Assembly: GCF_020567375.1 (NCBI RefSeq)
Contig: NZ_JAJBZM010000001.1
Coordinates: 727,935 to 791,934, forward strand
Direction: 5' to 3'
DNA from: Janibacter melonis
Lineage (GTDB): Bacteria; Actinomycetota; Actinomycetes; Actinomycetales; Dermatophilaceae
DNA length: 64,000 nucleotides
Below are positions 25,823 to 34,580 of the stretch, one piece after another. How positions within the stretch are numbered: position 1 is the first letter of the stretch; each line of letters starts with the position of its first letter. The notes beneath the pieces are model-generated. The model did not search any database. It saw only the letters and a program-made list of their open reading frames with translations, and was not told the origin of the DNA. A program made the position numbers and the translations under genes.

Positions 25823-26782
25823 TCAGGCCTCGGTCGACGCGTCGGCAGCCGGGGCGGCGTCGGCGGCGGGGGCCTCGGCCGGGGCGGCGTCGGCGGCGGG
25901 GGCCTCGACCGGGGCGGCGTCGGCGGCAGGAGCCTCGGCGGCCGGCGCCTCGGCGGCGGGGGCCTCGGCGGCCGGGGCAGCAGCCTCGGCGGCCGGGGCG
26001 GCAGCCTCGGCGTCACCGGCGAGCAGCTCGCGCTCCCACTCGGCCATCGGCTCGGAGTCGGCCTGGCCCTCGGTCGCACCGGAGCGGCCACCGGAGCGGG
26101 CCATGAGGCCCTCGGCGACGGCGTCGGCGACGACGCGGGTCAGCAGCGTGACGGAGCGGATCGCGTCGTCGTTGCCCGGGATCTTGTAGTCGACCTCGTC
26201 CGGGTCGCAGTTCGTGTCGAGGATCGCGATGACCGGCAGGCCGAGCTTGCGCGCCTCGTCGACGGCGAGGTGCTCCTTCTTCGTGTCGACGATCCAGACC
26301 GCGGAGGGGACCTTGCTCATCGAGCGGATGCCGCCGAGGGTCTTCTCGAGCTTGTCCTTCTCGCGCTGGAAGAGGAGGAGCTCCTTCTTCGTGTAGCCCG
26401 AGCCGGCGACGGTGTCGAGGTCGATCTCCTCGAGCTCCTTCAGGCGCGTGAGGCGCTTGGAGATCGTCTGGAAGTTGGTCAGCATGCCACCGAGCCAGCG
26501 GTGGTTGACGTAGGGCATCCCGACGCGCGTCGCCTGCTCGGCGATGGGCTCCTGAGCCTGCTTCTTCGTGCCGACGAAGAGGATGGTGCCGCCGTGGGCG
26601 ACGGTCTGCTTGACGAACTCGTAGGCGTCGTTGATGTAGGTCAGCGACTGCTGGAGGTCGATGATGTAGATGCCGTTGCGCTCGGTCATGATGAAGCGCT
26701 TCATCTTGGGGTTCCAGCGACGGGTCTGGTGCCCGAAGTGGACGCCGCTCTCGAGGAGCTGGCGCATGGTGACGACGGCCAT
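25823..26782 (-). CDS. rpsB: 30S ribosomal protein S2, with long Ala/Pro/Glu-rich C-terminal tail
   Basis: A 319-residue S2. The S2 core ([20 protein letters not shown], then [10 protein letters not shown] and [20 protein letters not shown]) is complete by about residue 230. After that follows a ~70-residue tail of repeated AAEAP/ADAAP units. Similar acidic alanine-rich tails occur in actinobacterial S2, but this one is long and repetitive at the DNA level too. First gene of the rpsB-tsf operon. Confidence 0.97.
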   Translation of the reverse strand: MAVVTMRQLLESGVHFGHQTRRWNPKMKRFIMTERNGIYIIDLQQSLTYINDAYEFVKQTVAHGGTILFVGTKKQAQEPIAEQATRVGMPYVNHRWLGGMLTNFQTISKRLTRLKELEEIDLDTVAGSGYTKKELLLFQREKDKLEKTLGGIRSMSKVPSAVWIVDTKKEHLAVDEARKLGLPVIAILDTNCDPDEVDYKIPGNDDAIRSVTLLTRVVADAVAEGLMARSGGRSGATEGQADSEPMAEWERELLAGDAEAAAPAAEAAAPAAEAPAAEAPAAEAPAADAAPVEAPAADAAPAEAPAADAAPAADASTEA

Positions 26783-26951
26783 GCCGTGTCCTCCTGTGCT
26801 CGTGGTTGTCAGTTGTGTCCTGGCGCCTGCGTACGCACCCCGCCCGATCGCTCGGGACTGCCGTGGTGCGCCCCCGTTCGGAGATGGATCTCGTCACGGG
26901 CGAGAAGACGCGCGAATTCATCCGGACAGACCGGATGTGCCCCTCATCGTA
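26783..26951 (-). promoter_or_regulatory. rpsB promoter and structured leader
   Basis: On the minus strand a TACGAT hexamer (26951-26946) is a good -10, though no clear -35 was found. It would give a ~155-nt leader. The leader contains CATCCGG-5-CCGGATG (26919-26937), a perfect 7-bp stem near its start, and other short stems such as CCCGAgcgaTCGGG. A GGAGG stands just before the ATG. A structured S2 leader could be the target for feedback by S2 (inference). The rest of the 295-nt gap to the livK gene holds only the terminator at 27016-27046. Confidence 0.4.
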
Positions 26952-27015
26952 CGCCGGGGGGTGCCCCCGCCCGAAATCGTCGGCGGCTGCCCGACCCGAC
27001 GACCGCGGAGCATGA

Positions 27016-27046
27016 CGAAGGGGGGCGGCCGGGCCGCCCCCCTTCG
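27016..27046 (-). terminator. hairpin terminator after the liv operon
   Basis: CGAAGGGGGGCGGC and its perfect complement form a 14-bp stem with a 3-nt loop. It is 31 nt beyond the stop of the livK-like gene, closing the minus-strand liv operon. Confidence 0.8.
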
Positions 27047-27077
27047 CGCAGGTGCTCGTGGTGTCACCGCGTCGCGG

Positions 27078-28424
27078 TCACTCCGTCTCGGGCACGTCCG
27101 GGATGCCGCTCTCCGGCGGTGCGTCCTCGGCGACGGCCTTGTCGGCCGGGGTGATCTCGGCGTCGCCGATGTCGGTGACGAGGACCTCGGTGAGGTTCTC
27201 GTAGTCCTCGCCCTTGACCTGCGAGACCGCCATCCCCGACATGCCGAGGTGGCTGTCGGCCGACCAGCGGAAGGGCGCCAGGCCCGGGCCGGGCCACGTC
27301 GCGCCGTCCTTCTCGATGACCTCGACGACCCGCTCACGGGTGAGGTCCTTGCCGGAGGCCTGCAGCGCGGAGACGAAGGCGTAGGCCTGCGACATGCCGT
27401 AGATCCGGTAGTTCGTCAGCTCCCCCTTCGCGCCGTGCTCGTCCCAGACCTTCTGCCACAGCTTCACCCAGGGGCTGTCCGGGGTGTCCAGACCCGGGAT
27501 GTACTCGGTCGTCATCATCCCGTCGAGGGTGCTGCTGCCGTCGGTCACCTTGCCCTTGGAGAAGGTCGAGAGCAGGTCGCCGACGAGCTTCGCGTCCGAG
27601 CCGACGTTCGTGTACATCCACTTGGGCTTGTAGTTGAGCTTCATCGCGGCGAGCTGGCTGAGCGCGGTGTAGCTCGGGGTGTTGAAGCCGATGACGAGGT
27701 CGGCGCCGGACTCCTTGAGCTTGGAGATCTGGGGGCCGATGTCGGTGTTGCCCGACGCGTACTCGGTGCGCTCGACGATCTGGTCGTCGATGTACATCCG
27801 CAGACCCTTCTCGCCGTCCGCGCCGAGCTCGTCGGCCTGGAGGAAGAGGCCGACCTTCGCGTCGGGCATCTTCTCCTTGATGTACTGCCCCATGATCTTG
27901 CCCTCGATCTCGTAGTCCGGCTGCCAGCCGAACGTCATCGGGCGCTCCTTGGGGTCGTTGCCCCACAGCTGGGCGCCCGAGGAGACGAGCAGGTCGGGGA
28001 CCTTCTCCTGGTTGAGGAAGTCGACGACCGCGCTGTGGGTCGGGGTGCCGAGCCCGCCGACGACCGCGAAGACCTCGTCCTTGAGGACGAGCTCGTCGAC
28101 GACCTTCGAGGTGTTCGTCGGGTTGTACGCGTCGTCCTTGACCGAGTACTCGATGGTGCGGCCGTGGACGCCGCCCGCCTCGTTGACGTAGTCGAGGTAG
28201 GACTTGAAGCCGGTGTTGATCTCGGAGTAGCCCGGGGCCGCGACGCCGGTGAGCGGCTGGTGGGTGCCGATCTTGATCGTCGTGTCGGTGATGCCGGTGG
28301 TGTCGCCGGCCTCCTCGCCAGATCCGCCGCCGGAGTCGCCGTCGCGCCCTCCGGCACCGCATCCGGCGAGGACGAGGGCTGCGGTGCTCGCGGCGACCGC
28401 CGCCCTGAGGGAGATGCGCTTCAT
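27078..28424 (-). CDS. livK: branched-chain-amino-acid-type ABC substrate-binding lipoprotein
   Basis: A 448-residue extracellular binding protein of the Leu/Ile/Val (Peripla_BP_6) family. A signal sequence ends in the lipobox LVLAGC with C22. The mature part starts with a flexible Gly/Ser/Asp stretch, then IKIGTHQPLTGVAAPGYSEI, a family hallmark, and VFAVVGGLGTPTHSAV. The substrate is uncertain: members bind leucine, amides, urea or aromatic compounds. The ATG overlaps the livM stop (ATGA), so it is the last gene of the operon. GGAGG precedes it. Confidence 0.88.
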   Translation of the reverse strand: MKRISLRAAVAASTAALVLAGCGAGGRDGDSGGGSGEEAGDTTGITDTTIKIGTHQPLTGVAAPGYSEINTGFKSYLDYVNEAGGVHGRTIEYSVKDDAYNPTNTSKVVDELVLKDEVFAVVGGLGTPTHSAVVDFLNQEKVPDLLVSSGAQLWGNDPKERPMTFGWQPDYEIEGKIMGQYIKEKMPDAKVGLFLQADELGADGEKGLRMYIDDQIVERTEYASGNTDIGPQISKLKESGADLVIGFNTPSYTALSQLAAMKLNYKPKWMYTNVGSDAKLVGDLLSTFSKGKVTDGSSTLDGMMTTEYIPGLDTPDSPWVKLWQKVWDEHGAKGELTNYRIYGMSQAYAFVSALQASGKDLTRERVVEVIEKDGATWPGPGLAPFRWSADSHLGMSGMAVSQVKGEDYENLTEVLVTDIGDAEITPADKAVAEDAPPESGIPDVPETE

Positions 28425-29494
28425 GATGTGCCTCCAGGGGTGGGGTGAGAGGTGACGGACGGGGTCGGACGGGTGACCCGGCTCCGGGCGCGCAGCCGCA
28501 GCAGCGACCCCACGAGACCGGACGGGGCGAGCAGGACGACGACCATGGTCGTCAGCCCGAGGACGAGCGGGGCGAGCTCGGCGGACTGCAGGTCCGACAG
28601 CCCGGCGCTCGAGCCGAGGTTGGTGACGACGGTCGGCAGGAGGGTGAGCAGGACCGCGCCGAGCAGGGCCCCGGTAAGGGTCCCGAGGCCGCCGAGGACG
28701 ACGGCCATGAGCAACGACAGCGAGAGCGTGAGGGTGAAGCCGCTCGGCGCCGCGATCCGGGTGACGAGCGCCATGAGGCCGCCCGCGAGGCCGGCGCACG
28801 CGGTGCTGACGACGAAGCACAGGACGCGGTTGCGCCCGAGGTCGATGCCGGCGAGCTGGGCGGCGACCGGGTCGTCGCGCACCGCCCGCCACCGCCGTCC
28901 CACCCGCGACTGGCTGAGGTTGCGCAGGAGGAAGAAGGTGAGGACGAGGCAGGTGACCGAGATCGTCGCGAGCCACTGCGTCGGCTCGACGTCGGTGCCG
29001 GTGAGGAAGAAGATCGCGTCGTCGGCGACCTGCGGCACGTCCGGCGTCGACACCCGCAGGCCCGGCTCGCCGCCGAGCGCCTCGCGGAAGTGGATGGCCA
29101 GCGAGGGCACCGCGATCGCCAGGGCGAGGGTGGCACCGGCGACGTAGGGGCCGTGGAGCCGGGCGGCGGCGATGCCGACGACGAGGCCGACGAGCATCGT
29201 CACGAGCACGGCGGCGACGAGCAGGACGAGGACCGGCAGCTCTCGGCCCTCCTGGAGGAGCAGGGCCGTCGTGTAGGCCCCGATCGCCATGAAGGCGCCG
29301 TGCCCGAGCGAGAGCTGGCCGTTGACGCCGATGAGCAGCGTGAGGCCACCGGCTGCGACGGCGAAGTAGGCGACCGAGGCGACCTGGCCCTGCCGGTAGC
29401 CCGAGAGGAGGTCGATGACGAAGACGGCGACGACGAGGACGGCGAGCGAGGCGAGGGCCCGGCGCAGGAGCGGCGAGGCGAGCAGGCGGCGCAT
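28421..29494 (-). CDS. livM: branched-chain-amino-acid-type ABC permease LivM
   Basis: A 357-residue membrane permease with eight to ten hydrophobic segments. The family motif GQLSLGHGAFMAIGAYTTAL is near residue 60 and the cytoplasmic loop GRRWRAVRDDPVAAQLAGID near 195, as in LivM. It pairs with LivH. The ATG shares its first base with the livH stop (TGATG). The last ~20 residues are Arg/Thr/Pro-rich and polar. Confidence 0.92.
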   Translation of the reverse strand: MRRLLASPLLRRALASLAVLVVAVFVIDLLSGYRQGQVASVAYFAVAAGGLTLLIGVNGQLSLGHGAFMAIGAYTTALLLQEGRELPVLVLLVAAVLVTMLVGLVVGIAAARLHGPYVAGATLALAIAVPSLAIHFREALGGEPGLRVSTPDVPQVADDAIFFLTGTDVEPTQWLATISVTCLVLTFFLLRNLSQSRVGRRWRAVRDDPVAAQLAGIDLGRNRVLCFVVSTACAGLAGGLMALVTRIAAPSGFTLTLSLSLLMAVVLGGLGTLTGALLGAVLLTLLPTVVTNLGSSAGLSDLQSAELAPLVLGLTTMVVVLLAPSGLVGSLLRLRARSRVTRPTPSVTSHPTPGGTS

Positions 29495-30369
29495 CAGACG
29501 GCCCGCTCGACCGAGGTGGAGAAGAGACCGCCGGGCTTGACGAGCAGCACGACGACGAGGACGACGAGCGCCGCGAGGGGCACGAGGCCGGAGCCGAGGT
29601 AGCCGCTGACGAGCGAGAGCGTCACCCCCATGAGCAGGCCTCCGACGACCGCTCCCCCGGCGCTGTCGAGCCCGCCGAGGACGGCGGCGACGAAGCCGTA
29701 GACGACGACGCCGTCCATGTAGGACGGGTGGACCAGACCGCCTCCGGCGATGAGCAGACCAGACAGCGAGCCGACGAGCGAGGCGAGGGCCCAGCCGAGG
29801 GTGAGGGTGCGCGTCACCCGGACGCCGAGGATGCGGGCGACCTCCTGGTTGAAGGCCGCGGCGCGCATCGTCAGGCCGAGGTCGGTCTTGAGGAAGAGCA
29901 GCCGCAGCAGCGCCATGACCGCGAGGACGCACAGGACGCTGAAGATGCTGAAGGGCGTGAGGGCGAGCGTCGTGCCGCCGACCTGGACCCCGGAGAGCCC
30001 GAAGGGGGCGGGGAAGGAGGTGAAGCTGCTGCCGAAGATCACCGCCGCGAGCGCGTGCAGCACGATGAAGAGCCCGAGGGTGAGGATCACCGGGTTGATG
30101 TGGTTGTCGTGGTCGACGTAGCGGATGACGAGCCGCTCGACGAGCGCGCCGAGGACGAAGCCGGCGGCGAGCGCCACGGCGAAGCCCACCCAGTAGCTCG
30201 CGCCCGCGTCGATGAGCGTCAGGGCGACGAAGGTCGTCACCATGGCCATCGGCGCCTGGGCGAAGTTGACGATGCGCGTCGACTGCCAGATGAGCACGAG
30301 GGCCAGGGCGAAGGCCGCGTAGACGACCCCGACGGACAGGCCTCCGAGGACGGTGTTGATCAGCTGCAC
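29494..30369 (-). CDS. livH: branched-chain-amino-acid-type ABC permease LivH
   Basis: A 291-residue permease with the LivH pattern: GLSVGVVYAAFALALVLIWQ at the N-terminus, then VNFAQAPMAMVTTFVALTL and the loop MRAAAFNQEVARILGVRV. GTG start with AAGGAG upstream. The channel is made with LivM. Confidence 0.93.
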   Translation of the reverse strand: MQLINTVLGGLSVGVVYAAFALALVLIWQSTRIVNFAQAPMAMVTTFVALTLIDAGASYWVGFAVALAAGFVLGALVERLVIRYVDHDNHINPVILTLGLFIVLHALAAVIFGSSFTSFPAPFGLSGVQVGGTTLALTPFSIFSVLCVLAVMALLRLLFLKTDLGLTMRAAAFNQEVARILGVRVTRTLTLGWALASLVGSLSGLLIAGGGLVHPSYMDGVVVYGFVAAVLGGLDSAGGAVVGGLLMGVTLSLVSGYLGSGLVPLAALVVLVVVLLVKPGGLFSTSVERAV

Positions 30370-30381
30370 GGCATCTCCTTC

Positions 30382-31086
30382 TCAGTAGCCGAGGTAGGCA
30401 TGGCGCAGGCCCTCGTCGGCGGACAGCACGGCCGCGCTGTCCTGGGCCACCACCCGCCCGAGGTTGAGGACGACGCCGACGTCGGCGATGGACAGCGCGC
30501 TGCGGGCGTTCTGCTCGACGAGCAGGACGGTGAGGCCCTGCGACTCGACGAGCTGACGGACGATCCCGAAGATCTGGGTGACGATGCGCGGCGCGAGCCC
30601 CAGGCTCGGCTCGTCGAGCAGGAGCATCCGGGGGGTGGCGAGCAGGGCGCGCCCGATGACGAGCATCTGGCGCTCGCCGCCGGAGAGGGTGTGCGCGAGG
30701 GCCGCGGAGCGGTCGCCGAGGACGGGGAAGAGGTCGACGACGTCGTCGATGCTCATCGCGGTCCCCGAGCGTGACCGGCCGAGCTGGCCCAGGCGCAGGT
30801 TCTCGCGGACGGTGAGCTCGGTGATGACGCCGCGCCCCTCGGGCACGTGCGCCATCCCGGCCCGGGTCATCGCGTCGGTCGACAGGCGGGTGATGTCGCG
30901 CCCGTCGAAGCGGATCGTCCCCTTGTCCGCGCGGTGCAGACCCGAGATCGTCCGCAGCAGGGTCGTCTTGCCGGCGCCGTTGGCCCCGAGGACCGCGGTG
31001 ATCCGCCCGGCCTCGGCGACGAGGTCGACGTCGTGGAGAGCGGTCACCGGGCCGTAGCGGCTGGTGACTCCGACGAGCTCAAGCAC
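30382..31086 (-). CDS. livF: branched-chain-amino-acid-type ABC ATP-binding protein LivF
   Basis: A 234-residue ATPase. Walker A GANGAGKTT is at residues 33-41, signature LSGGERQM near 135 and Walker B RMLLLDEPSLGLAP near 152, followed by LLVEQNARSAL, the LivF H-region (EQN where others have H). GTG start; overlaps livG by 8 nt. Confidence 0.95.
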   Translation of the reverse strand: MLELVGVTSRYGPVTALHDVDLVAEAGRITAVLGANGAGKTTLLRTISGLHRADKGTIRFDGRDITRLSTDAMTRAGMAHVPEGRGVITELTVRENLRLGQLGRSRSGTAMSIDDVVDLFPVLGDRSAALAHTLSGGERQMLVIGRALLATPRMLLLDEPSLGLAPRIVTQIFGIVRQLVESQGLTVLLVEQNARSALSIADVGVVLNLGRVVAQDSAAVLSADEGLRHAYLGY

Positions 31087-31897
31087 CGTGGCCCCCCGTC
31101 GTCTGCGCGGGCCCGTCGTCGACGGCGCCGCCGAGGTAGGCCTCGAGGACGTCCGGGTCGTCGCGGACCTCCTCGGGCGTGCCGGTCGCGATGGTGCGCC
31201 CGAAGTCGAGGACCGTGAGCCGGTCGCACACGCGCATGACGAGGTCCATGTGGTGCTCGACGAGCATGACGCAGACGTCGCCGGCGAGGTCGCGGATGAT
31301 GTCTCCGAGCTCGCTCATCTCCCCCTCGGACAGACCGGAGGCCGGCTCGTCGAGGAGGAGCAGACGGGGCTCGGCGACGAGGGCGCGAGCCAGGGCGACC
31401 CGCTTGCGAAGGGGGTAGGGCAGCCCCCCGACGACCGAGGCCGCGCGATCGCGGATGCCCAGCCGCTCGAGGACGTCCATCGAGCGCTCGACGAGCGCCT
31501 GCTCGTCACGGGCCCCGCGCGGCAGGGCCAGCAGCGAGGAGAAGAAGCCGGCGCGCGAGTGGACGTCGGCGCCGACGAGGACGTTGTCGAGGACGCTGAG
31601 ACGGTCGAAGAGACCCAGGCCCTGCAGCGAGCGGGCGACGCCGCGCTCGACGAGCGAGCTCGGTCCCCACCCGGTGACGTCGGCGCCCTCGAAGGTCAGC
31701 CGGCCCTGCGTCGGGGTGACGAAGCCGCAGGCGACGTTGAAGAGGGTGGTCTTGCCGGCGCCGTTGGGCCCGATGACCCCGAGGACCTCGCGGGGGCGGA
31801 CGTCGAGGCTGACGTCCGAGAGGGCGACCACGCCCCCGAAGCGGACGGTGATGGCGTCCATCTCGAGCACGGGCTCAGTCATGACAGGGGTGGGCAC
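31079..31897 (-). CDS. livG: branched-chain-amino-acid-type ABC ATP-binding protein LivG
   Basis: A 272-residue ATPase, first gene of the liv operon. Walker A GPNGAGKTTL is near residue 43; Walker B LLLLDEPASGLSEGE and LVEHHMDLVM follow. The signature region reads VGGLPYPLRKRVALARAL, i.e. LPYPLRKRV in place of LSGGQ-like LSYGQQRR, an unusual variant of a normally conserved segment. GTG start with AGGAGG four nt upstream; an ATG five codons later is possible. Confidence 0.92.
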   Translation of the reverse strand: MPTPVMTEPVLEMDAITVRFGGVVALSDVSLDVRPREVLGVIGPNGAGKTTLFNVACGFVTPTQGRLTFEGADVTGWGPSSLVERGVARSLQGLGLFDRLSVLDNVLVGADVHSRAGFFSSLLALPRGARDEQALVERSMDVLERLGIRDRAASVVGGLPYPLRKRVALARALVAEPRLLLLDEPASGLSEGEMSELGDIIRDLAGDVCVMLVEHHMDLVMRVCDRLTVLDFGRTIATGTPEEVRDDPDVLEAYLGGAVDDGPAQTTGGHGA

Positions 31898-31950
31898 GAG
31901 TCCTCCTCGACGACGACCTCACGTCGCTGTGAGGTTGCAGCGACCCTGAC

Positions 31951-31980
31951 GTGCGCAGCGCTCCGGCGCTATGGGCGCAC
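31951..31980. promoter_or_regulatory. candidate operator in the divergent livG/pucR region
   Basis: GTGCGCAGCGC and GCGCT-ATGG-GCGCAC form an imperfect inverted repeat (two paired segments with a 4-nt bulge on one side), centred about 85 nt upstream of each start. It is a plausible binding site for the PucR-type regulator; position and symmetry are the only evidence. Confidence 0.35.
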
Positions 31981-32052
31981 CGCACAAGACACCCAGTGCC
32001 CTGCGCCCGTTGTCGTCGACGGTCGGCGGCAGGAGACTGACATGCTGGGGTC

Positions 32053-33345
32053 ATGACGCAGACCAGCCACCGACCCGGGCCGGACCAGGCCGCGGAGCAG
32101 GGCGACGGCACGGTGCTGCTGACGAGCGCCGAGCGCGAGGTCCTCGCCCCCGCCTTCGACGCGCTGCGATCACGGGCCGATCACATCGCCGAGGCCGTCG
32201 CGGCTCAGCTGCTCGACGGCGGTGACCTCGGCTACGGGCTCGACGAGCCCGGCCGCGCCGCCGAGCTGCGGGCGAGCATCCGCGACCACGTGCGCGCCGG
32301 GATCGAGCGCCTCGCCGACCAGCGCCCGGCCCAGCGCCGGGCCATCGACCTGTGGCGCGAGACCGGTCGGCGCCGGGCCCAGCAGGGCGTGCCGATGGAG
32401 ATCGTCCTCACGACGTACATGATCGGCAGCCGCCTCATGTGGGAGGCCCTGCTCGAGGCCGGCCACCGCCTCGACGTGCCCGACCGGGCGCTCATGCGGG
32501 CCGGACGGCTGCTGTGGTCGACCCTCGACGTGCAGGGGACGGTGCTGCGCGACAGCTACCGACGCGAGGAGCTGGCCCGCGATCAGCGTGACCCGGCCCG
32601 GGTCGCCGAGGTCCTCGAGGGGCTGAGCCAAGGTCGTGGCGCCGAGGCCGACTTCGCCGCCCGGGCGCGCTCGGTGCTCGGCCTCGACCACGACTCCGCC
32701 CTCCTCGTCCTCGTCTGGCTCCCGCCCGCGGACGGGCCCTCGACGCCCGACCTCGTGCGCGAGCGCCTGCAGGACGCCGGGTACCTCTCGCACTGGCGCC
32801 GCCAGGGCGCCCACGTCCTCGGTCTCGTGCCGAGCCCCGACGACGGGACCCGCGTGCGCAAGGTGCTCGAGCGCACCGTCCGGGGGCGCGTCGGCTCGGC
32901 GACCTGCCGCGACGGGCTCTCCGGGGTCCTCGCCGCCCAGGACAGCGCCCTCGCCGCCGCGGTGTCGCTCCCCCGCGGCAGCGACGCCGTCGTCGACATC
33001 TCCGAGCGCCTCCCCGAGGCGCTCCTCGCGGCCAGCCCGTCGCTCACGACCCAGCTCGTCGAGGCCACGCTGGGCCCGCTGCTGTCGGTGGGCGGCGTGA
33101 CCCGCGAGGTGCTCCTCGAGACCCTCGTCGCCGTGCTGCGCCACGGCGGCTCCGCGACGTACGCGGCGGAGGACCTCGTGTGCCACCGCAACACCGTCAT
33201 CTACCGCGTCAAGCGGGTCGAGGAGCTCACCGGCCTCTCGCTCGACGCCCCGCGCGACCGTCTCCTGCTCACGCTCGCCGCGACGGCCCTCGACTCGGGC
33301 CTGGCCGGTCTGGGATCTGGGGCCGACGGCGAGGTCCGGTCATGA
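32053..33345 (+). CDS. PucR-family transcriptional regulator
   Basis: A 430-residue regulator with a C-terminal PucR-type helix-turn-helix (AAEDLVCHRNTVIYRVKR, then VEELTGLSL, at about residues 372-400). The N-terminal ~170 residues are helical (RsbRD-like, PMEIVLTTYMIGSRLMWEAL), and the middle part is a GGDEF-like/CdaR domain (PARVAEVLEGLSQGRG onwards). Such regulators control purine, sugar-acid, proline or amino-acid pathways. Divergent from livG and overlapping the aminotransferase gene (ATGA), it probably regulates both. Confidence 0.85.
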   Translation: MTQTSHRPGPDQAAEQGDGTVLLTSAEREVLAPAFDALRSRADHIAEAVAAQLLDGGDLGYGLDEPGRAAELRASIRDHVRAGIERLADQRPAQRRAIDLWRETGRRRAQQGVPMEIVLTTYMIGSRLMWEALLEAGHRLDVPDRALMRAGRLLWSTLDVQGTVLRDSYRREELARDQRDPARVAEVLEGLSQGRGAEADFAARARSVLGLDHDSALLVLVWLPPADGPSTPDLVRERLQDAGYLSHWRRQGAHVLGLVPSPDDGTRVRKVLERTVRGRVGSATCRDGLSGVLAAQDSALAAAVSLPRGSDAVVDISERLPEALLAASPSLTTQLVEATLGPLLSVGGVTREVLLETLVAVLRHGGSATYAAEDLVCHRNTVIYRVKRVEELTGLSLDAPRDRLLLTLAATALDSGLAGLGSGADGEVRS

Positions 33346-34493
33346 GCGGGCGGCTCGTGCGGCGGCTGCGCCCGCACGGCGAGTCCGTCTTCGCGACGAT
33401 GTCGGGCCTGGCGCTCGAGCACGGCGCGGTCAACCTCGGGCAGGGCTTCCCCGACGACCCGGCGCCACAGGCCGTCGTCGAGGCGGCGCGCGCGGCGCTG
33501 GCCGCAGGGCACAACCAGTACCCGCCCTCGCGCGGCGTGCCCGAGCTGCGCGAGGCGGTCGCCCGCCACCAGCGCGAGCACTACGACCTGCCGGTCGACC
33601 CGGCGACGGGCGTCGCCGTGACGACCGGTGCGACGGGGGCGCTCGCCGCGAGCGTCCTCGGGCTCGTCGAGCCGGGTGACGAGGTCGTCACCTTCGAGCC
33701 CGCGTACGACGCGTACGCAGCCCTCGTCGACCTCGCCGGCGGCACGCTGCGGCGGGTCCCCCTTCGCGCCCCGGACCTCGCGGTGGACGCCGACGCGCTC
33801 GCCGCCGCCTGCGGCCCGCGGACGGCGGTCATCCTGCTCAACAGCCCGCACAACCCGACGGGCAAGGTCTTCACGCCGGCCGAGCTCGAGCTCGTCGCGG
33901 AGCAGGCGCGCCGGCACGACGCGGTCGTCGTCACCGACGAGGTGTACGAGCACATGACCTTCGACGGGGTGCAGCACGTGCCGATGGCGAGCCTGCCGGG
34001 CATGTGGGAGCGCACGATCACGATCTCCTCGGCCGGCAAGACCTTCTCGGTCACGGGGTGGAAGGTCGGCTGGGCGAGCGGCGCCCCCGAGCTCGTCGAG
34101 GTCGTCGCCAGCACGAGCCAGTGGCTGACCTTCTCCGGCGGTGCGGCCTACCAGCCGGCCGTCGCGGAGGGCCTCGGGCGCATCGGCGAGCTCGTCGACC
34201 CGTTGACGCGCGAGCTCGGCCGCCGCCGGGACCTGCTCGTCGACGGCCTGCGCACCGCAGGCCTGGAGCCGCTCGTGCCGCAGGGGGGCTACTTCGTCGT
34301 CGCCGACGCGGCGCCGATCGGGGTGAGCGACGCGATGGCCTGGTGCCTGGAGATCCCGCAGCGGCTCGGCGTCGCCGCCGTGCCGGTGAGCGCCTTCTGC
34401 GAGAGCCCCGCCGGCGTCGAGAGCCTCGTGCGCTTCGCCTTCTGCAAGAGCGAGGACAGGATCCGCGAGGGCACCGCCCGGCTGCGCGCCTGA
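33342..34493 (+). CDS. class I/II aminotransferase (DapC/kynurenine-aminotransferase-like)
   Basis: A 383-residue PLP-dependent aminotransferase. VNLGQGFPDDPAPQAVVEAA at the N-terminus, LLNSPHNPTGKVF near 168, VVTDEVYEHM near 198 and the Schiff-base Lys in SSAGKTFSVTGWKVGW near 230 place it in the fold-type I subgroup with DapC, kynurenine aminotransferase and methionine aminotransferase. Because it is coupled to the PucR gene beside the liv operon, a role in transamination of the imported amino acid is plausible; succinyl-DAP aminotransferase is the main alternative. Confidence 0.85.
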   Translation: MSGRLVRRLRPHGESVFATMSGLALEHGAVNLGQGFPDDPAPQAVVEAARAALAAGHNQYPPSRGVPELREAVARHQREHYDLPVDPATGVAVTTGATGALAASVLGLVEPGDEVVTFEPAYDAYAALVDLAGGTLRRVPLRAPDLAVDADALAAACGPRTAVILLNSPHNPTGKVFTPAELELVAEQARRHDAVVVTDEVYEHMTFDGVQHVPMASLPGMWERTITISSAGKTFSVTGWKVGWASGAPELVEVVASTSQWLTFSGGAAYQPAVAEGLGRIGELVDPLTRELGRRRDLLVDGLRTAGLEPLVPQGGYFVVADAAPIGVSDAMAWCLEIPQRLGVAAVPVSAFCESPAGVESLVRFAFCKSEDRIREGTARLRA

Positions 34494-34580
34494 TCCACAG
34501 GGGCACGGGGCGTGGGGCTGTCGTCCACACCCGCCCGACCGGGGTCCCGTGGCCGTCCTGCGAGCGGGACGGTGGGCCTC

